The position numbers and the translations under genes were made by a program. The notes below the pieces were generated by a model, which saw only the letters and a program-made list of their open reading frames with translations, did no database searches and was not told the origin of the DNA. Shown here piece by piece: positions 7,094 through 16,531 of a stretch of 64,000 bases of DNA. Source of the stretch: JAODBQ01 sp047602055 (GTDB taxonomy: Bacteria > Actinomycetota > Acidimicrobiia > Acidimicrobiales > Ilumatobacteraceae); assembly GCA_047602055.1 (NCBI GenBank), contig JASGIG010000001.1, positions 3,348,001 through 3,412,000 on the forward strand, written 5' to 3'. Positions within the stretch are counted from its first letter, which is position 1, and every line of letters begins with the position of its first letter.

Positions 7094-9998
7094 ATGAGTC
7101 AGTTCGTCCTGTTCTTGGTCCTTGGTCTCAGTGTCGGGGCGGTGTACGCGGCCCTGACGATGGGGATTGTGGTGACCTACCAGGGTACGGGGGTGATCAA
7201 CTTCGCCGCGGCGGCGATGGCCACCGTGCCGTTGTACGTCTACGACGAGCTCAAGCACGGCAAGCTCAGCCTGCCGATCCCGTGGGCCAACCTCAAGGAG
7301 TGGTCGGTCCAGGTCCCGTTCACGGAGACCAGGTTCCATCCGACGTTGCCCGGGCCACGATGGTTGCCGTCGTTCGACGTCGGCAACGCGCCGACGTGGC
7401 TGGCGGTGCTCGTCGCCCTGGCGGTCGCCGCACTGCTCGGCGCGGTGATCCAGGTCCTGGTGTCACGGCCGCTGCGCACCGCGCCGGTGCTCGCCAAGGT
7501 CGTCGCCGCGGTCGGCATCATGCTCACGCTGCAGGCCGCGCTCGGGTTGCGCTACGGCACCCAGGGTCGCCCCCGCCAGACGATCCTGCCGACGGGCAGC
7601 ATCAAGATCGGTTCGGCCAACGTCGCCGTCGACCGCCTCTGGCTGATCGGCCTCGTCGTCGTCCTCGGCGCCGCGCTGGCCATCTGGTTCCGTCGCTCGC
7701 GCACCGGCCTGGCGATCCAGGCCGCGGCGGAGAACGAGCGGGCGGCGTCGTTCGCCCGGCTGTCGCCGCAGACACTGGGGATGACCACCTGGGTGCTGGC
7801 CACCGTGTTCGTCGCCTTCGTGATGATCATGGCCGGCCCGGCGACGGGCGTCATCTCCCCGGGCAACCTGACGCTGCTCGTCGTCCCGGCGCTCGCCGCG
7901 GCGCTGATCGCCCGGCTCAGCTCGCTGTGGGTGGCCCTCGCCGGCGCGCTCGCGCTCGGCGTGCTGCAGTCGGAGCTGCAGTGGCTGTCGCAGACCAAGT
8001 CGTGGTGGCCGAGCTGGGGCAAGCAGGGTCTCAACGACGCGGTGCCGTTCCTCGTCATCGTCGTCACCCTGTTCCTGCTCGGCCGGTCGATCCCGATGCG
8101 CGGCGACGACACCCGCTCCGGCCTGCCGCCGGTGATCCTGCCGAAGAACCGTCCGCAGGTCGTCGCCATCCTCGTCGGCATCGGCATCGTGCTGATGCTG
8201 ATCACCAGCGGCAGCTACCGCTTCGGGATCATCACCAGCCTGGCGACGGCGCTGATCGCCCTGTCGCTCGTCGTCCTCACCGGGATGGTCGGGCAGATCT
8301 CGCTGGCCCAGGCAGCGTTCGCCGGCGTCGCCGGGCTGTTCCTGTCGAAGTTCGGCACCGGCGTGCCGTTCCCGCTGTCGATGATCCTCGCCGCGCTGCT
8401 GGCGACCGTCGCCGGGATCGTGGTCGGCCTGCCGGCGCTGCGCATCCGCGGCGCGCAGTTGGCCGTGGTCACGCTCGCCGCGGCGCTGACGCTGGAGAAG
8501 TTCGTCTTCGCCAACCCGCAGATCCTCGACGCCAACCAGAACCTGATCCCCGACCCGAAGCTGTTCGGACTCAACCTGTCCGTGCGCGCCGGGCGCGACA
8601 TCGCCCGGCCGCAGTTCGGCTGGTTCGTGCTCGCGGTGGTGTCGATCGTGTTCGTGCTGGTGTGCAACCTGATCGCGCGCCGGCAGCGGCCGCAAGATGC
8701 TCGCGGTGCGTTCCAACGAGCGGGCGGCGTCGTCGATCGGCATCGGCGTCGCCGGGGTCAAGCTGTCGGCGTTCGCGCTGGCGTCGTTCCTCGCCGGCCT
8801 CGGTGGGACGCTGATCGGCTACAGCCGGGGCCAGCTGTCGCCCGAGTCGTTCGGCGTGTTCGTCGGCCTGGCGTTCCTGGCCACCGCCTACCTCGGCGGG
8901 ATCACCAGCGCCAGCGGTGCGCTGGTCGCCGGGGCGATCGGCACGCTCGGCATCGTCTTCGTGATCTTCGACCGCAACCTCAACCTCGGCAAGTACTACG
9001 CGCTGTTCAGCGGCCTGTCGCTGATCCTCACCGTCGTGCTCAACCCGGTCGGCATCGCCGGCAAGACCCGGGCGGACTGGGACGAGCGCAAGGCCCGCAA
9101 GCTGGCCGCCAAGCGCGAGGCGGAGGAGGCCGCCCGCGCCGCCGCGCCGGTCGACGAGGCGGCGTCCACCACCGCAGTGCACGCCGTCGCACCGGCCCGT
9201 GAGATCGGCGACGTCCTGTTGGAGACCCGCGAGGTCAGCGTCACCTACGGTGGCCTGCGCGCCGTCGACCAGGTGAGCATCACGGTGCGCGCCGGCGAGA
9301 TCGTCGGGCTGATCGGCCCGAACGGTGCCGGCAAGACGAGCTTCATCGACGCGATCACCGGCTTCACCCCGGCGCAGGGCGAGGTGTACCTCGCCGGCCA
9401 GCGGCTGTCGGGCGTCCCGGCGTTCAAGCGGGCCCGCCAGGGCCTGGTGCGCACGTGGCAGTCCGTCGAGCTGTTCGACGACCTGTCCGCCGAGGGCAAC
9501 GTGCGCGTCGCCGACGACATCGGCAACGACACCGTCAAGCTGCTGCGCGACACGGTCCGCCCGAACCCACCAGCCTCGGATGCCGTGCGCGACGCGATCT
9601 CGTTGATGTCGCTCGACGACGTCGTCGACCGCAAGCCGAGCGAGCTGCCGCTCGGTCGCCAGAAGGCGCTCGGGGTGGCCCGCTCGATGGCGCTGCAGCC
9701 ACGGGTGCTGCTGCTCGACGAGCCCGCCGCCGGTCTCGACACCGCAGAGAGCATCGCCTTCGGCGCTCACCTCGAGCAGATCGCCGCGACCGGCGTCGGC
9801 TGCCTGCTGATCGATCACGACATGCACCTCGTGCTCGGCGTGTGCGACCGGATCTACGTCATCGAGTTCGGCAAGCAGATCGCCGACGGCACCCCCGACG
9901 AGGTCCGCCGCGACCCACGGGTGCTCGCCGCCTACCTCGGCTCCGAACACCTCGATCCCGACGTCGTCGACGGCGCCAGCAGCGAGGAGGTGCACTGA
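7094..9998 (+). CDS. LivH-LivM-LivG type permease/permease/ATPase in one chain (frame broken near 8690)
   Basis: Three ABC modules follow one another without a stop. A LivH-type permease occupies about residues 1-330 and a LivM-type permease about 350-660. A LivG-type ATPase runs from about nt 9210, with Walker A GPNGAGKTS, signature LPLGRQKALG and Walker B VLLLDEPAAGLD. The first frame (from ATG 7094) loses similarity near 8690, and the next frame resumes at GRKMLAVRSNERAASSIGI, the expected LivM helix. Dropping one base gives 2904 nt, or 967 codons. The LivM-LivG junction itself is in frame and joined by a charged Ala/Glu/Lys linker, so that fusion is well supported. The chain imports the ligand of the 5737 receptor together with the LivF ATPase. 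Confidence 0.75.
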
Positions 9999-10741
9999 TG
10001 GGCACGTTGATCGAGACCAAGGACCTCGTCTGCGGCTACGGGCACCTGCCCGTGGTGCGCGACCTGAACATCAGCGTGAACGAGGGTGAAGTGGTCTGCC
10101 TGCTCGGCGCGAACGGGGCAGGCAAGACCACCTCGCTGCTCACCATCGCCGGGGCGCTGCCGAAGCTGTCCGGCGAGCTGACCGTGATGGGCTCGCCGGT
10201 CACCAGCGCCCGCCCGCACGAGATCGCCCGCCGCGGGCTGGCGATCGTGCCCGAGGGCCGCGGGCTGTTCTACAAGCTGACCGTCGCCGAGAACCTTCGG
10301 CTGCGCCGGCACCGCCAGTCGACCGTCGACATCGACGACGTGCTGACGTCGTTTCCGGCGCTGCCCAAGCTGATGAACCGCCGGGCCGGCCTGCTGTCGG
10401 GCGGCGAGCAGCAGATGCTCGCACTCGCCGGGGCGCTCGTCGCCGACCCGAAGGTGATCATGCTCGACGAGATGAGCCTCGGCCTGGCGCCGATCATCGT
10501 CGAGCAGCTGTTGCCGACGGTCCGCAACATCGCCGACGAGCGTGGCATGGCCGTCCTGCTCGTCGAGCAGCACGTGCTCGCCGCACTCAAGGTCGCCGAC
10601 CGCGGCTACGTGCTCGCCCACGGCCGGATCGTCGCCGAGGGCTCGGCCACCGAACTGAAGCGCGACGCCGAACTGCTCGAAGCCAGCTACCTCGGCGAGG
10701 ACAAGGCCGTCCAACAAGCCGAAGAGGCCGGCCTCCTGTAG
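9998..10741 (+). CDS. livF: LivF-type ABC transporter ATPase
   Basis: This 247-residue ATPase energises the branched-chain-type importer. Walker A is GANGAGKTT (residues ~40-48), the signature is LLSGGEQQMLALAGAL, Walker B is VIMLDEMSLGLAP, and VLLVEQH is the switch histidine region. The ATG at 9998 overlaps the stop of the preceding chain (ATGA), with AGGAGG seven bases upstream. It pairs with the LivG module fused to the permeases; this asymmetric two-ATPase arrangement is normal for the family. It is last in the operon, with a structured repeat just downstream and a converging gene at 10869. Confidence 0.92.
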   Translation: MGTLIETKDLVCGYGHLPVVRDLNISVNEGEVVCLLGANGAGKTTSLLTIAGALPKLSGELTVMGSPVTSARPHEIARRGLAIVPEGRGLFYKLTVAENLRLRRHRQSTVDIDDVLTSFPALPKLMNRRAGLLSGGEQQMLALAGALVADPKVIMLDEMSLGLAPIIVEQLLPTVRNIADERGMAVLLVEQHVLAALKVADRGYVLAHGRIVAEGSATELKRDAELLEASYLGEDKAVQQAEEAGLL

Positions 10742-10783
10742 CTCGCCGCGACGCAGGCCATCATCCCTCCAGGCCGTCGTCGG

Positions 10784-10864
10784 TCCGAGTCCCACACGTC
10801 GGTCCGAGTCGCTGGCGCGGGACAGTCCAGCACCGGCGACTCGCACCAACGCCAGCGACTCGGA
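10784..10864. repeat. 81-bp palindromic intergenic repeat, family A copy 1
   Basis: The repeat begins TCCGAGTCCCACAC and ends CAGCGACTCGGA. Arms at 10803-10817 and 10850-10864 form a perfect 15-bp stem. It fills the gap between two converging genes. A clearly related copy of the same length lies at 60824-60904. Confidence 0.6.
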
Positions 10865-10868
10865 TGGG

Positions 10869-12026
10869 TCAGCGGGCGAGCACGGCCGTGACGGCGTCCA
10901 GGACCGTCGGGGTGGCCGACATCTCGGCGGCGACGGCGCGGGCGCAGTCGGCGAAGCGCTCGTCGCCGAAGACCTCGCGCACCGCAGAGGCGATCTCGGG
11001 GACCTCGCCCATCCCGACGGCGTCGCGACTGCCGTCGGCCGCCGGCGGGCGCTCGACGACCTTGCCGGCGCCGGCCTCGGCGACGAGCCGGGCATTGGCG
11101 AACTGGTCGGCGAACACCGGGACGTTGACCATCGGCACGCCGGCGGCGAGCGTGCCGTACACCGTCCCGGAGCCGCCGTGCGAGACCACGACGTCGGCGG
11201 CAGCGACGGCGGCATCGTGCTCCACCCACGGCTCGACGTGGACGTTGGCCGGCAGCGTCCCGAGCACCGACGCGTCGAAACGCCATCCGACCGTCAGCAG
11301 CACGCGGGCATCGAGCCCGGCCACCGCGGCGAGCGCCACCCGGTACACGTCGGCGGCGTGCGACATGAACCCGAGCACCGTCCCGAACGTGACGTAGACG
11401 AGCGGCGCCGACGACCCGTCCCACCAGTCCGGCAGCGTCTCGGCCGGCGACACCAGCGGCACGTGGTAGCGGACCGTCGCCGGGAAGGGCGACGGGTCGA
11501 ACGACGCCGGGAAGCGGGTGAGGAACGGCATCGCCCGGTTCAGCGCGGGTGCCCCGGCGGCGAACGACGCGACCGACGGCGCCGACAACCCGATCGCCCG
11601 CCACTCCCCCGCGGCGATCGAGATCGCCACCTGGGCGACCGGCAGTCCACGCTCGGCGGCGACGACGGTCGAGGCGCGCTCACACGGGTCGCGCAGGATC
11701 GCCTCGGGACGCCACTCGTCGCAGATCGCCCGCATCGCCGGCAGCATCGACCCGGCGGCGAGGCGCCCGAACAGCTCCCGCTCGCCGAGCACGGACGCCT
11801 CGTCGGGTGGCAGCACCGGCAGCGCCTCACGGATCGGGCGAACCTCCGCCTCGTCGGGTTCGGCGCCGCCCAGCCACTCGAAGCCGGCCTCGGCGACCAT
11901 CGCCGCCATCGCCGGCGGGGCGACGACACCGACCTCGTGCCCGAGGCGGCGGGCGGCGTCGAGCAGCGGCACCAGCGGTCGCAGATGACCGGCGCCGCCG
12001 AGCGAGCAAGCCCCGAGCACACGCAC
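10869..12026 (-). CDS. glycosyltransferase, GT1 / YjiC-like UDP-glycosyltransferase family
   Basis: This 385-residue GT-B glycosyltransferase resembles macrolide and flavonoid UDP-sugar transferases. The N-terminal LGACSLGGAGHLRPLVPLL is the acceptor-domain opening. The C-terminal nucleotide-sugar domain has VEPWVEHDAAVAAADVVVSH, GGSGTVYGTLAAGVPMV and the NVPVFADQFANA loop. The GTG at 12026, eleven bases after the TfoX-like stop, begins the first strand; longer in-frame readings overlap that gene. It sits at the end of an SDR, TfoX-like, GT operon. It probably glycosylates a lipid, sterol or other small hydrophobic acceptor; which one cannot be told. Confidence 0.82.
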   Translation of the reverse strand: MRVLGACSLGGAGHLRPLVPLLDAARRLGHEVGVVAPPAMAAMVAEAGFEWLGGAEPDEAEVRPIREALPVLPPDEASVLGERELFGRLAAGSMLPAMRAICDEWRPEAILRDPCERASTVVAAERGLPVAQVAISIAAGEWRAIGLSAPSVASFAAGAPALNRAMPFLTRFPASFDPSPFPATVRYHVPLVSPAETLPDWWDGSSAPLVYVTFGTVLGFMSHAADVYRVALAAVAGLDARVLLTVGWRFDASVLGTLPANVHVEPWVEHDAAVAAADVVVSHGGSGTVYGTLAAGVPMVNVPVFADQFANARLVAEAGAGKVVERPPAADGSRDAVGMGEVPEIASAVREVFGDERFADCARAVAAEMSATPTVLDAVTAVLAR

Positions 12027-12037
12027 GACGGTGCAGG

Positions 12038-12409
12038 CTAGAGAGGCCGGCGGGTGCGGGGGCGGCGCTTCGCGGCCACGCGCCGCGCCGCCTCCACGGC
12101 AAGTCCGCACCAGGCGATCAGCTCGTCGTGGTCGTCGTCGCCGAACAGGCGATCCGGTGCCCGCCAGAACGAGAGGTCGATGGTCTCGCCGCGCTTCACG
12201 TAGCTCAGCGGCGGGTGCACCGCAGCTTCGGCGAACGCGTCCCGGTTCCCGTCGTCGACGCGCAGGTAGAGCACGCCGTCGGCGATCATCGCGAACATCA
12301 CGCCGTCGCAGAACACGCCGGTCTTGCCGAACATCCGCCGCAACCAGACGTCGCCGAGCGGACCCAGCTCGTCACAGAGGTGGGAGCCGAGCTCCTCGCT
12401 CGCGGTCAC
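12038..12409 (-). CDS. TfoX N-terminal-domain protein
   Basis: This 123-residue protein resembles the N-terminal domain of TfoX/Sxy. It has the typical LGPLGDVWLRRMFGKTGVFC, a FAMIADGVLYLRVD strand, and the LSYVKRGETIDLSFWRAP end. Stand-alone proteins of this domain are common in actinobacteria and are not shown to control competence. The start is a GTG at 12409, nine bases after the SDR stop, so it is co-transcribed. The tail is basic (RVAAKRRPRTRR). Confidence 0.78.
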   Translation of the reverse strand: MTASEELGSHLCDELGPLGDVWLRRMFGKTGVFCDGVMFAMIADGVLYLRVDDGNRDAFAEAAVHPPLSYVKRGETIDLSFWRAPDRLFGDDDHDELIAWCGLAVEAARRVAAKRRPRTRRPL

Positions 12410-12418
12410 CGTCGTCGG

Positions 12419-13150
12419 TCAGAGCGCTGCGCCACCGTCGACGGTGACGTGGGCGCCGGTCATGTACGAGGACTCGTCCGAGGCGAGGAACAGGGCGGCG
12501 TTGGCGACCTCGTCGGGCGTGCCGATGCGGCGCATCGGCGTCGTGCCGACCATCTTCGACGGCTCGGCCGGGGCGTGCTCGAGGATCGGCGTGTCGATGA
12601 CGCCGGGGTGGATCGAGTTGACCCGGATCCCGTCGCGGGCCAGCTCGACGGCGGCGCAGGCGGTCATCCCGGTGACCGCGTACTTCGACGCCCCGTAGGC
12701 GAACATCCGCTTCGAGCCGCGCAGCCCGGCCGTCGAGGAGATGTTGACGATCGAGCCGCCGCCGGCCGCCCTCATCGGCTCGATCGCAGCCCGGATGCCG
12801 AGGAACACGCCGACCTGGTTGACGGCGACGATCCGCTCGTAGTCGGCGAGCGTGTGATCGGTGATCGACTTGGTGATGGCGATCCCAGCGTTGTTGACCA
12901 TCACGTTCAGTGCGCCGAAGCGCTCGATCGTCAGGGCGATCGCCGCCGCCCACTCCTCCTCGCTGGACACGTCGAGCGGCGTGAACACCACGCCGTCGCC
13001 GAGCTCGTCGGCCAGCGCCCGGCCCTGTTCGGTGAGCACGTCGCCGATCACCACCTTGGCACCCTCGGCGGCGAACAGGCGGACCTCGGCCTCGCCCTGG
13101 CCTCGCGCCCCGCCGGTGACGATCGCCACCTTGCCGTCCAACCGTCCCAC
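12419..13150 (-). CDS. short-chain dehydrogenase/reductase (3-oxoacyl-ACP reductase-like)
   Basis: This is a 243-residue classical SDR. The cofactor motif TGGARGQG (residues ~12-19), NNAG, a catalytic serine in VNISSTAG and YGASKYA are all present, with a C-terminal VTVDGGAAL typical of the FabG/hydroxysteroid dehydrogenase group. An aspartate after the second strand (VVIGDV) suggests NAD rather than NADP. The GTG at 13150 follows GAGAGGGGA. It is first in the operon with the TfoX-like protein and glycosyltransferase. The substrate is unknown; a sterol or lipid alcohol would fit the neighbour glycosyltransferase. Confidence 0.85.
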   Translation of the reverse strand: MGRLDGKVAIVTGGARGQGEAEVRLFAAEGAKVVIGDVLTEQGRALADELGDGVVFTPLDVSSEEEWAAAIALTIERFGALNVMVNNAGIAITKSITDHTLADYERIVAVNQVGVFLGIRAAIEPMRAAGGGSIVNISSTAGLRGSKRMFAYGASKYAVTGMTACAAVELARDGIRVNSIHPGVIDTPILEHAPAEPSKMVGTTPMRRIGTPDEVANAALFLASDESSYMTGAHVTVDGGAAL

Positions 13151-13207
13151 GTCATCCCCTCTCGACTCGCCCCGTCGGCATCCTGCCAGCGCCGGCCGTC
13201 GGCGGCC

Positions 13208-13310
13208 CGATTCGAGATGTGCCGCGCCGCTGCGCACATCTCGAATCGCCACCAGGACGATCCCGCCCGTGATGTGAGATGTACCGCCCAGCTGCGCACA
13301 TCTCGAATCG
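13208..13310. repeat. tandem pair of 41-bp hairpin repeats
   Basis: Copy 1 (13208-13248) has perfect 15-bp arms, CGATTCGAGATGTGC and its complement, around a 9-11 base GC loop. Copy 2 (13270-13310) keeps the right arm and loop-side exactly and has three changes in the left arm. The pair lies between the phosphoesterase 3' end and the SDR start, both on the minus strand. There is no T-run, so it is not a textbook terminator. A further direct repeat GGATCGGGTCAGAC follows at 13315 and 13330, running into the phosphoesterase stop. Confidence 0.65.
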
Positions 13311-13337
13311 CGCTGGATCGGGTCAGACCGGATCGGG

Positions 13338-13832
13338 TCAGACGCCCTCGTGGCGGACGGCGCGGACCTGGCCGCCGGCGAGGTCGAGCCAGGCGACGGT
13401 GCAGCGCGGCGCGCGCCGGCGCTGGGTGGCCGAGCCCGGGTTGACGTGGTGTTGCACGTGGCCGTCGGCGCGCACGTCGACCGCGTCCCACGGCAGGTGC
13501 GAGTGGCCGAAGACGACGGCGTCGGCGTCGGGGAACCAGCGCCGCAACCGGGCAGCCCGCCCGGCCGACGGGCCGCTGTCGTGGACCATCGCCACCGCGC
13601 AGCCGTCGAGCGGGACGATCCGCCGCTCCGGCAGGGCGACGCCGTGGTCGTTGTTGCCGAGCACGGCGTGGACCGGCGCGAACGCGGCCAGCTCGTCGAG
13701 CACGGACGCGTCGGTGATGTCGCCGGCGTGGAGGATCACGTCGGCGGCCGCCAGCCGGGCGCCGAGCAGCGCGACGAGGCGGTCGCCCTGGCCCGGCCCG
13801 AGGTGGGTGTCGGCGACGACGAGGACGTTCAC
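13338..13832 (-). CDS. YfcE/MJ0936-type metallophosphoesterase
   Basis: This is a 164-residue calcineurin-like phosphoesterase of the small YfcE class. Metal ligands are visible in ADTHLG (DxH), HAGDITD (GDxxD), VLGNNDH (GNHD variant) and the distal FGHSHLP and HHVNPGS. It hydrolyses phosphodiesters in the family; the natural substrate is unassigned. The GTG start at 13832 overlaps the nicotinate phosphoribosyltransferase stop by four bases (GTGA), so the two are coupled. Full length for the family. Confidence 0.88.
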   Translation of the reverse strand: MNVLVVADTHLGPGQGDRLVALLGARLAAADVILHAGDITDASVLDELAAFAPVHAVLGNNDHGVALPERRIVPLDGCAVAMVHDSGPSAGRAARLRRWFPDADAVVFGHSHLPWDAVDVRADGHVQHHVNPGSATQRRRAPRCTVAWLDLAGGQVRAVRHEGV

Positions 13833-15121
13833 GCCCGCCGCACCGTCAGCACCGGGTCGCCCCGCGACAGCGCGAGACCCTCCCAGGGCAGCGTGCCGAG
13901 CACGGCCGCGAGCCGGTCACGTGACACCGGCAGCGACTCGGCCCCGGCCTCGGTGAGCGCGCCGCCGCGCACCAGCGGCACGTCGAGCCGCCGGAGCAGC
14001 GGATCGCCGGCCTGCAGCTGCCGGGCACGCGCCTCGATCTCGTCCCGAAGGCCGCTGAGCACGATCTCCTCGGTCGCCGTGCCGGTCGAGCGGTGGGCGC
14101 GCAGGGCGACCTTGCCGCCACCGTGGCTGGCCTTGTGCTCGGAGCGCTTGGCCACCGGGCGACCGTCGACCTCGACGAGCTTGTAGACGAACCCGGCGGT
14201 CGGCGCGCCCGAGCCGGTGACGACGGCCGTGCCCGCGCCGTACAGGTCGACCGGGGCGGCGGCGAGCGCGGCGATGGCGTACTCGTCGAGGTCGCCGCTG
14301 ACGACGATCATCGTGCCCGTCGCCCCGAGGGCGTCGAGCTGGGCGCGGGCCTGGTGGGCGAGCACCCCGAGGTCGCCGGAGTCGATGCGGATCGCCCCGA
14401 GCTGCGACCCGGCCGCCTCGACGGCCAGCTCGATGCCGCGGGTGATGTCGTAGGTGTCGACGAGCAGCGTCGTCCCGACGCCCTGGCTGGCCACCTGGGC
14501 CCGGAACGCGTCGAGTTCGTCGCGGTGCAGCAGCGTGAACGCGTGCGCCGCCGTGCCGGCGGTGGGGATGCCGTAGCGGCGGCCGGCGGCCAGGTTGGAG
14601 GTGCTGGCGAACCCGGCGAGGTAGGCGGCGCGGGCCGCTGCGACCGCCGCCTCCTCATGGGTGCGCCGGCTGCCCATCTCCAGGATCGGCCGGCCCCCTG
14701 CGGCGATCACCATGCGCGCCGCGGCCGCAGCGACGGCGGCGTCGTGGTTGAGGATCGACAGCAGCACGGTCTCCAGCACGCAGGCCTCGGCGAAGCTGCC
14801 ACGGACCGTCATGATCGGCGAGCCCGGGAACCACACCTCGCCCTCCGGGTAGCCGTCGACCTCGCCGCCGAAGCGGAACGAGGCCAGCCAGCCGGCAGTG
14901 CCCTCGTCGACGGCGCCGGCGGCGAGCAGCCACTCGACGTCCTCGCCGCCGAAGCGGAACGCGAGTGCCGCGTCGAGCGCCCGGCGGGTGCCGGCGACGA
15001 CGCCGAAGCGGCGACCCTCCGGGAGTCGCCGGGCGAACAACTCGAACACGCACGGCACCTCGGCCATGCCCTCGCGGCGAGCGGCCGCGACCATCGTCAG
15101 CTCGTAGCGATCCGTGAGCAT
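13829..15121 (-). CDS. pncB: nicotinate phosphoribosyltransferase
   Basis: The enzyme converts nicotinate and PRPP to nicotinate mononucleotide in NAD salvage. It is 430 residues. LTDRYELTM opens the family, and FELFARRLP, GSPIMTVRG, ETVLLSILNHD, the autophosphorylation-type histidine region and LEMGSRRTHEEAA follow in order. LLVDTYDITRG and AIRIDSGDLG form the phosphoribosyl pocket. The ATG at 15121 starts right at the conserved N-terminus. AGGAGG is present but about 17 bases away, so the exact initiation signal is weak. It is first of two genes with the phosphoesterase and divergent from the aminotransferase across a 37-bp perfect palindrome. Confidence 0.9.
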   Translation of the reverse strand: MLTDRYELTMVAAARREGMAEVPCVFELFARRLPEGRRFGVVAGTRRALDAALAFRFGGEDVEWLLAAGAVDEGTAGWLASFRFGGEVDGYPEGEVWFPGSPIMTVRGSFAEACVLETVLLSILNHDAAVAAAAARMVIAAGGRPILEMGSRRTHEEAAVAAARAAYLAGFASTSNLAAGRRYGIPTAGTAAHAFTLLHRDELDAFRAQVASQGVGTTLLVDTYDITRGIELAVEAAGSQLGAIRIDSGDLGVLAHQARAQLDALGATGTMIVVSGDLDEYAIAALAAAPVDLYGAGTAVVTGSGAPTAGFVYKLVEVDGRPVAKRSEHKASHGGGKVALRAHRSTGTATEEIVLSGLRDEIEARARQLQAGDPLLRRLDVPLVRGGALTEAGAESLPVSRDRLAAVLGTLPWEGLALSRGDPVLTVRRA

Positions 15122-15205
15122 CCCGCCGTCCGTGACGCACCTCCTCCGTTCGACGACCGCTGCACGGTAGGCCAACCGCCGACTCCTGTCCGGCAGGACG
15201 CGTTG

Positions 15206-15242
15206 AGTCGGCATGGATGTCGAGTCGACATCCATGCCGACT
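15206..15242. promoter_or_regulatory. double 16-bp operator (37-bp perfect palindrome)
   Basis: Two TCGRCAT-NN-ATGYCGA boxes, 15208-15223 and 15225-15240, stand one base apart and together make an 18-1-18 perfect palindrome. The same two-box layout recurs at 25176-25208, at the other end of the aminotransferase to ABC-receptor island. It lies 60-100 bases upstream of the aminotransferase start, also within the pncB upstream region. A TetR-family dimer pair is the likely reader; the encoded candidate is at 21746-22465. Confidence 0.65.
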
Positions 15243-15305
15243 TTGAGCTAGGTTCGTCATGGGATGCGACGACCAGGACTTCGGCACGGATCAGCTGAGC
15301 GCCGC

Positions 15306-16472
15306 ATGTCCGGCGAGTCGTTCGAGACGCACGTGGACTCGATCACGGTCGATTGGCTGCGCGCTCACGGCGGGCGCAAGTGGTCCGATCCCCACCTGCT
15401 CGGCGCGTTCGTCGCCGAGATGGACTTCGGTGTCGCTCCGCCCATCGCCCGCGCGCTCCGTGACGCCGTGGACGAGGGATCCTTCGGCTACCCCCCGACG
15501 AGGATCGTCGATGCGTTGAAGCACGCGACCGCGCACCGGTTCAACGAGCGGCACGGCTGGTCGCTGGAGCCGAGCCAGGTGTTTCCCACGGGCAGCGTCA
15601 TCAGCGCGTTCGAAGTGGCCATCGAGGAAGCTCACCCCGCCGGGTTCGAAGGTCATCGTGCCGACTCCCGCCTACAACCCGTTTCTGACGCTTCCACCAC
15701 TGCTCGGTCGAGAGGTCCTGCAAGTGCCGATGACCAACGACGGCGGGGTCTGGAAGTTCGATGTCGACCGGGTTCAGGAGGCCTTCGACGAGGGCGGCGC
15801 GCTGCTCGTGCTGTGCAACCCGAACAACCCGCTGGGACGAGTGTTCTCCCGAGCAGAGCTCGTCGCCCTGAGCGAGGTCGTTGCCCGCAACGGCGGCCGC
15901 GTCTTCGCCGACGAGGTCTGGTCGCCGCTCACGTTCGAGGGGACGACCGCCTTGTCGTATGCGACGCTCGACGAGCAAACCGCGCGTCATACGATCACCA
16001 GCGTCTCGGCGTCCAAGGCCTTCAACCTTCCCGGGCTCAAGTGCGCACAGATCCTCGTCTCGTGTGAAGCCGACCGGGCACTCCTCCAGGAACGGGCGAA
16101 GTGGCTCACCCTCGGGGCGTCCAACCTCGGGATGATCGCGAACACGGTTGCGTTCCGCGAGGGCCAGGAATGGCTCGACAAGGCCCTCGTCTACCTGCAG
16201 CGCAATCGCGACGAGCTCGCCGACCTGGTTGCCGAACACCTTCCCGGCGTGACGTTCAGCGTTCCGGAAGGGACGTACATCGCATGGCTGGACTTCACCG
16301 GCATCGGCATCGAGGCCCCCGGCGACTTCTTCGCGCCCGAGCGGGCGTGGCCCTCACCGACGGCAGCGATTGTGGCGATGCCGGCACCGGCGGCGCGCGG
16401 CTCATCTTTGCGACGCCGCGCCCGATCTTGCGCGAGATCGTCGAGCACATGGGCGCCGCCCTTCGGTCGTGA
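15306..16472 (+). CDS. PLP aminotransferase / C-S lyase, MalY-PatB type (two frame breaks)
   Basis: This is a fold-type I PLP enzyme resembling MalY/PatB cystathionine beta-lyases. The order is KWSDPHLLGAFVAEMDF, GYPP, PTPAYNPF, CNPNNPLGRVF, FADEVWSPLTF and SASKAFNLPGLK, where K is the PLP lysine. The end reads LIFATPRPILREIVEHMGAA. The frame breaks near 15640 (one extra base) and near 16340 (one missing base). Together they restore 1167 nt, or 388 residues, full length for the family. The ATG at 15306 opens the conserved N-terminus. Only 59 bases separate it from the amidohydrolase, and the double operator lies upstream. Likely a deaminating or C-S/C-N cleaving step in use of an imported amino compound. 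Confidence 0.75.
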
Positions 16473-16531
16473 CTCGCTGCCATGAGCGCGCCCTCACCTC
16501 GTCCAAGAGCTCAGCTCGTCAGGGGAACAAG

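Noticed and set aside
7463..8761. 432-codon minus-strand frame opposite the permease
   Set aside because: Highly charged, repetitive composition and no ribosome site; a shadow of the permease frame.
13208..13248. Intrinsic terminator
   Set aside because: The 15-bp stem is good but there is no T-run on either side, and it is tandemly repeated.
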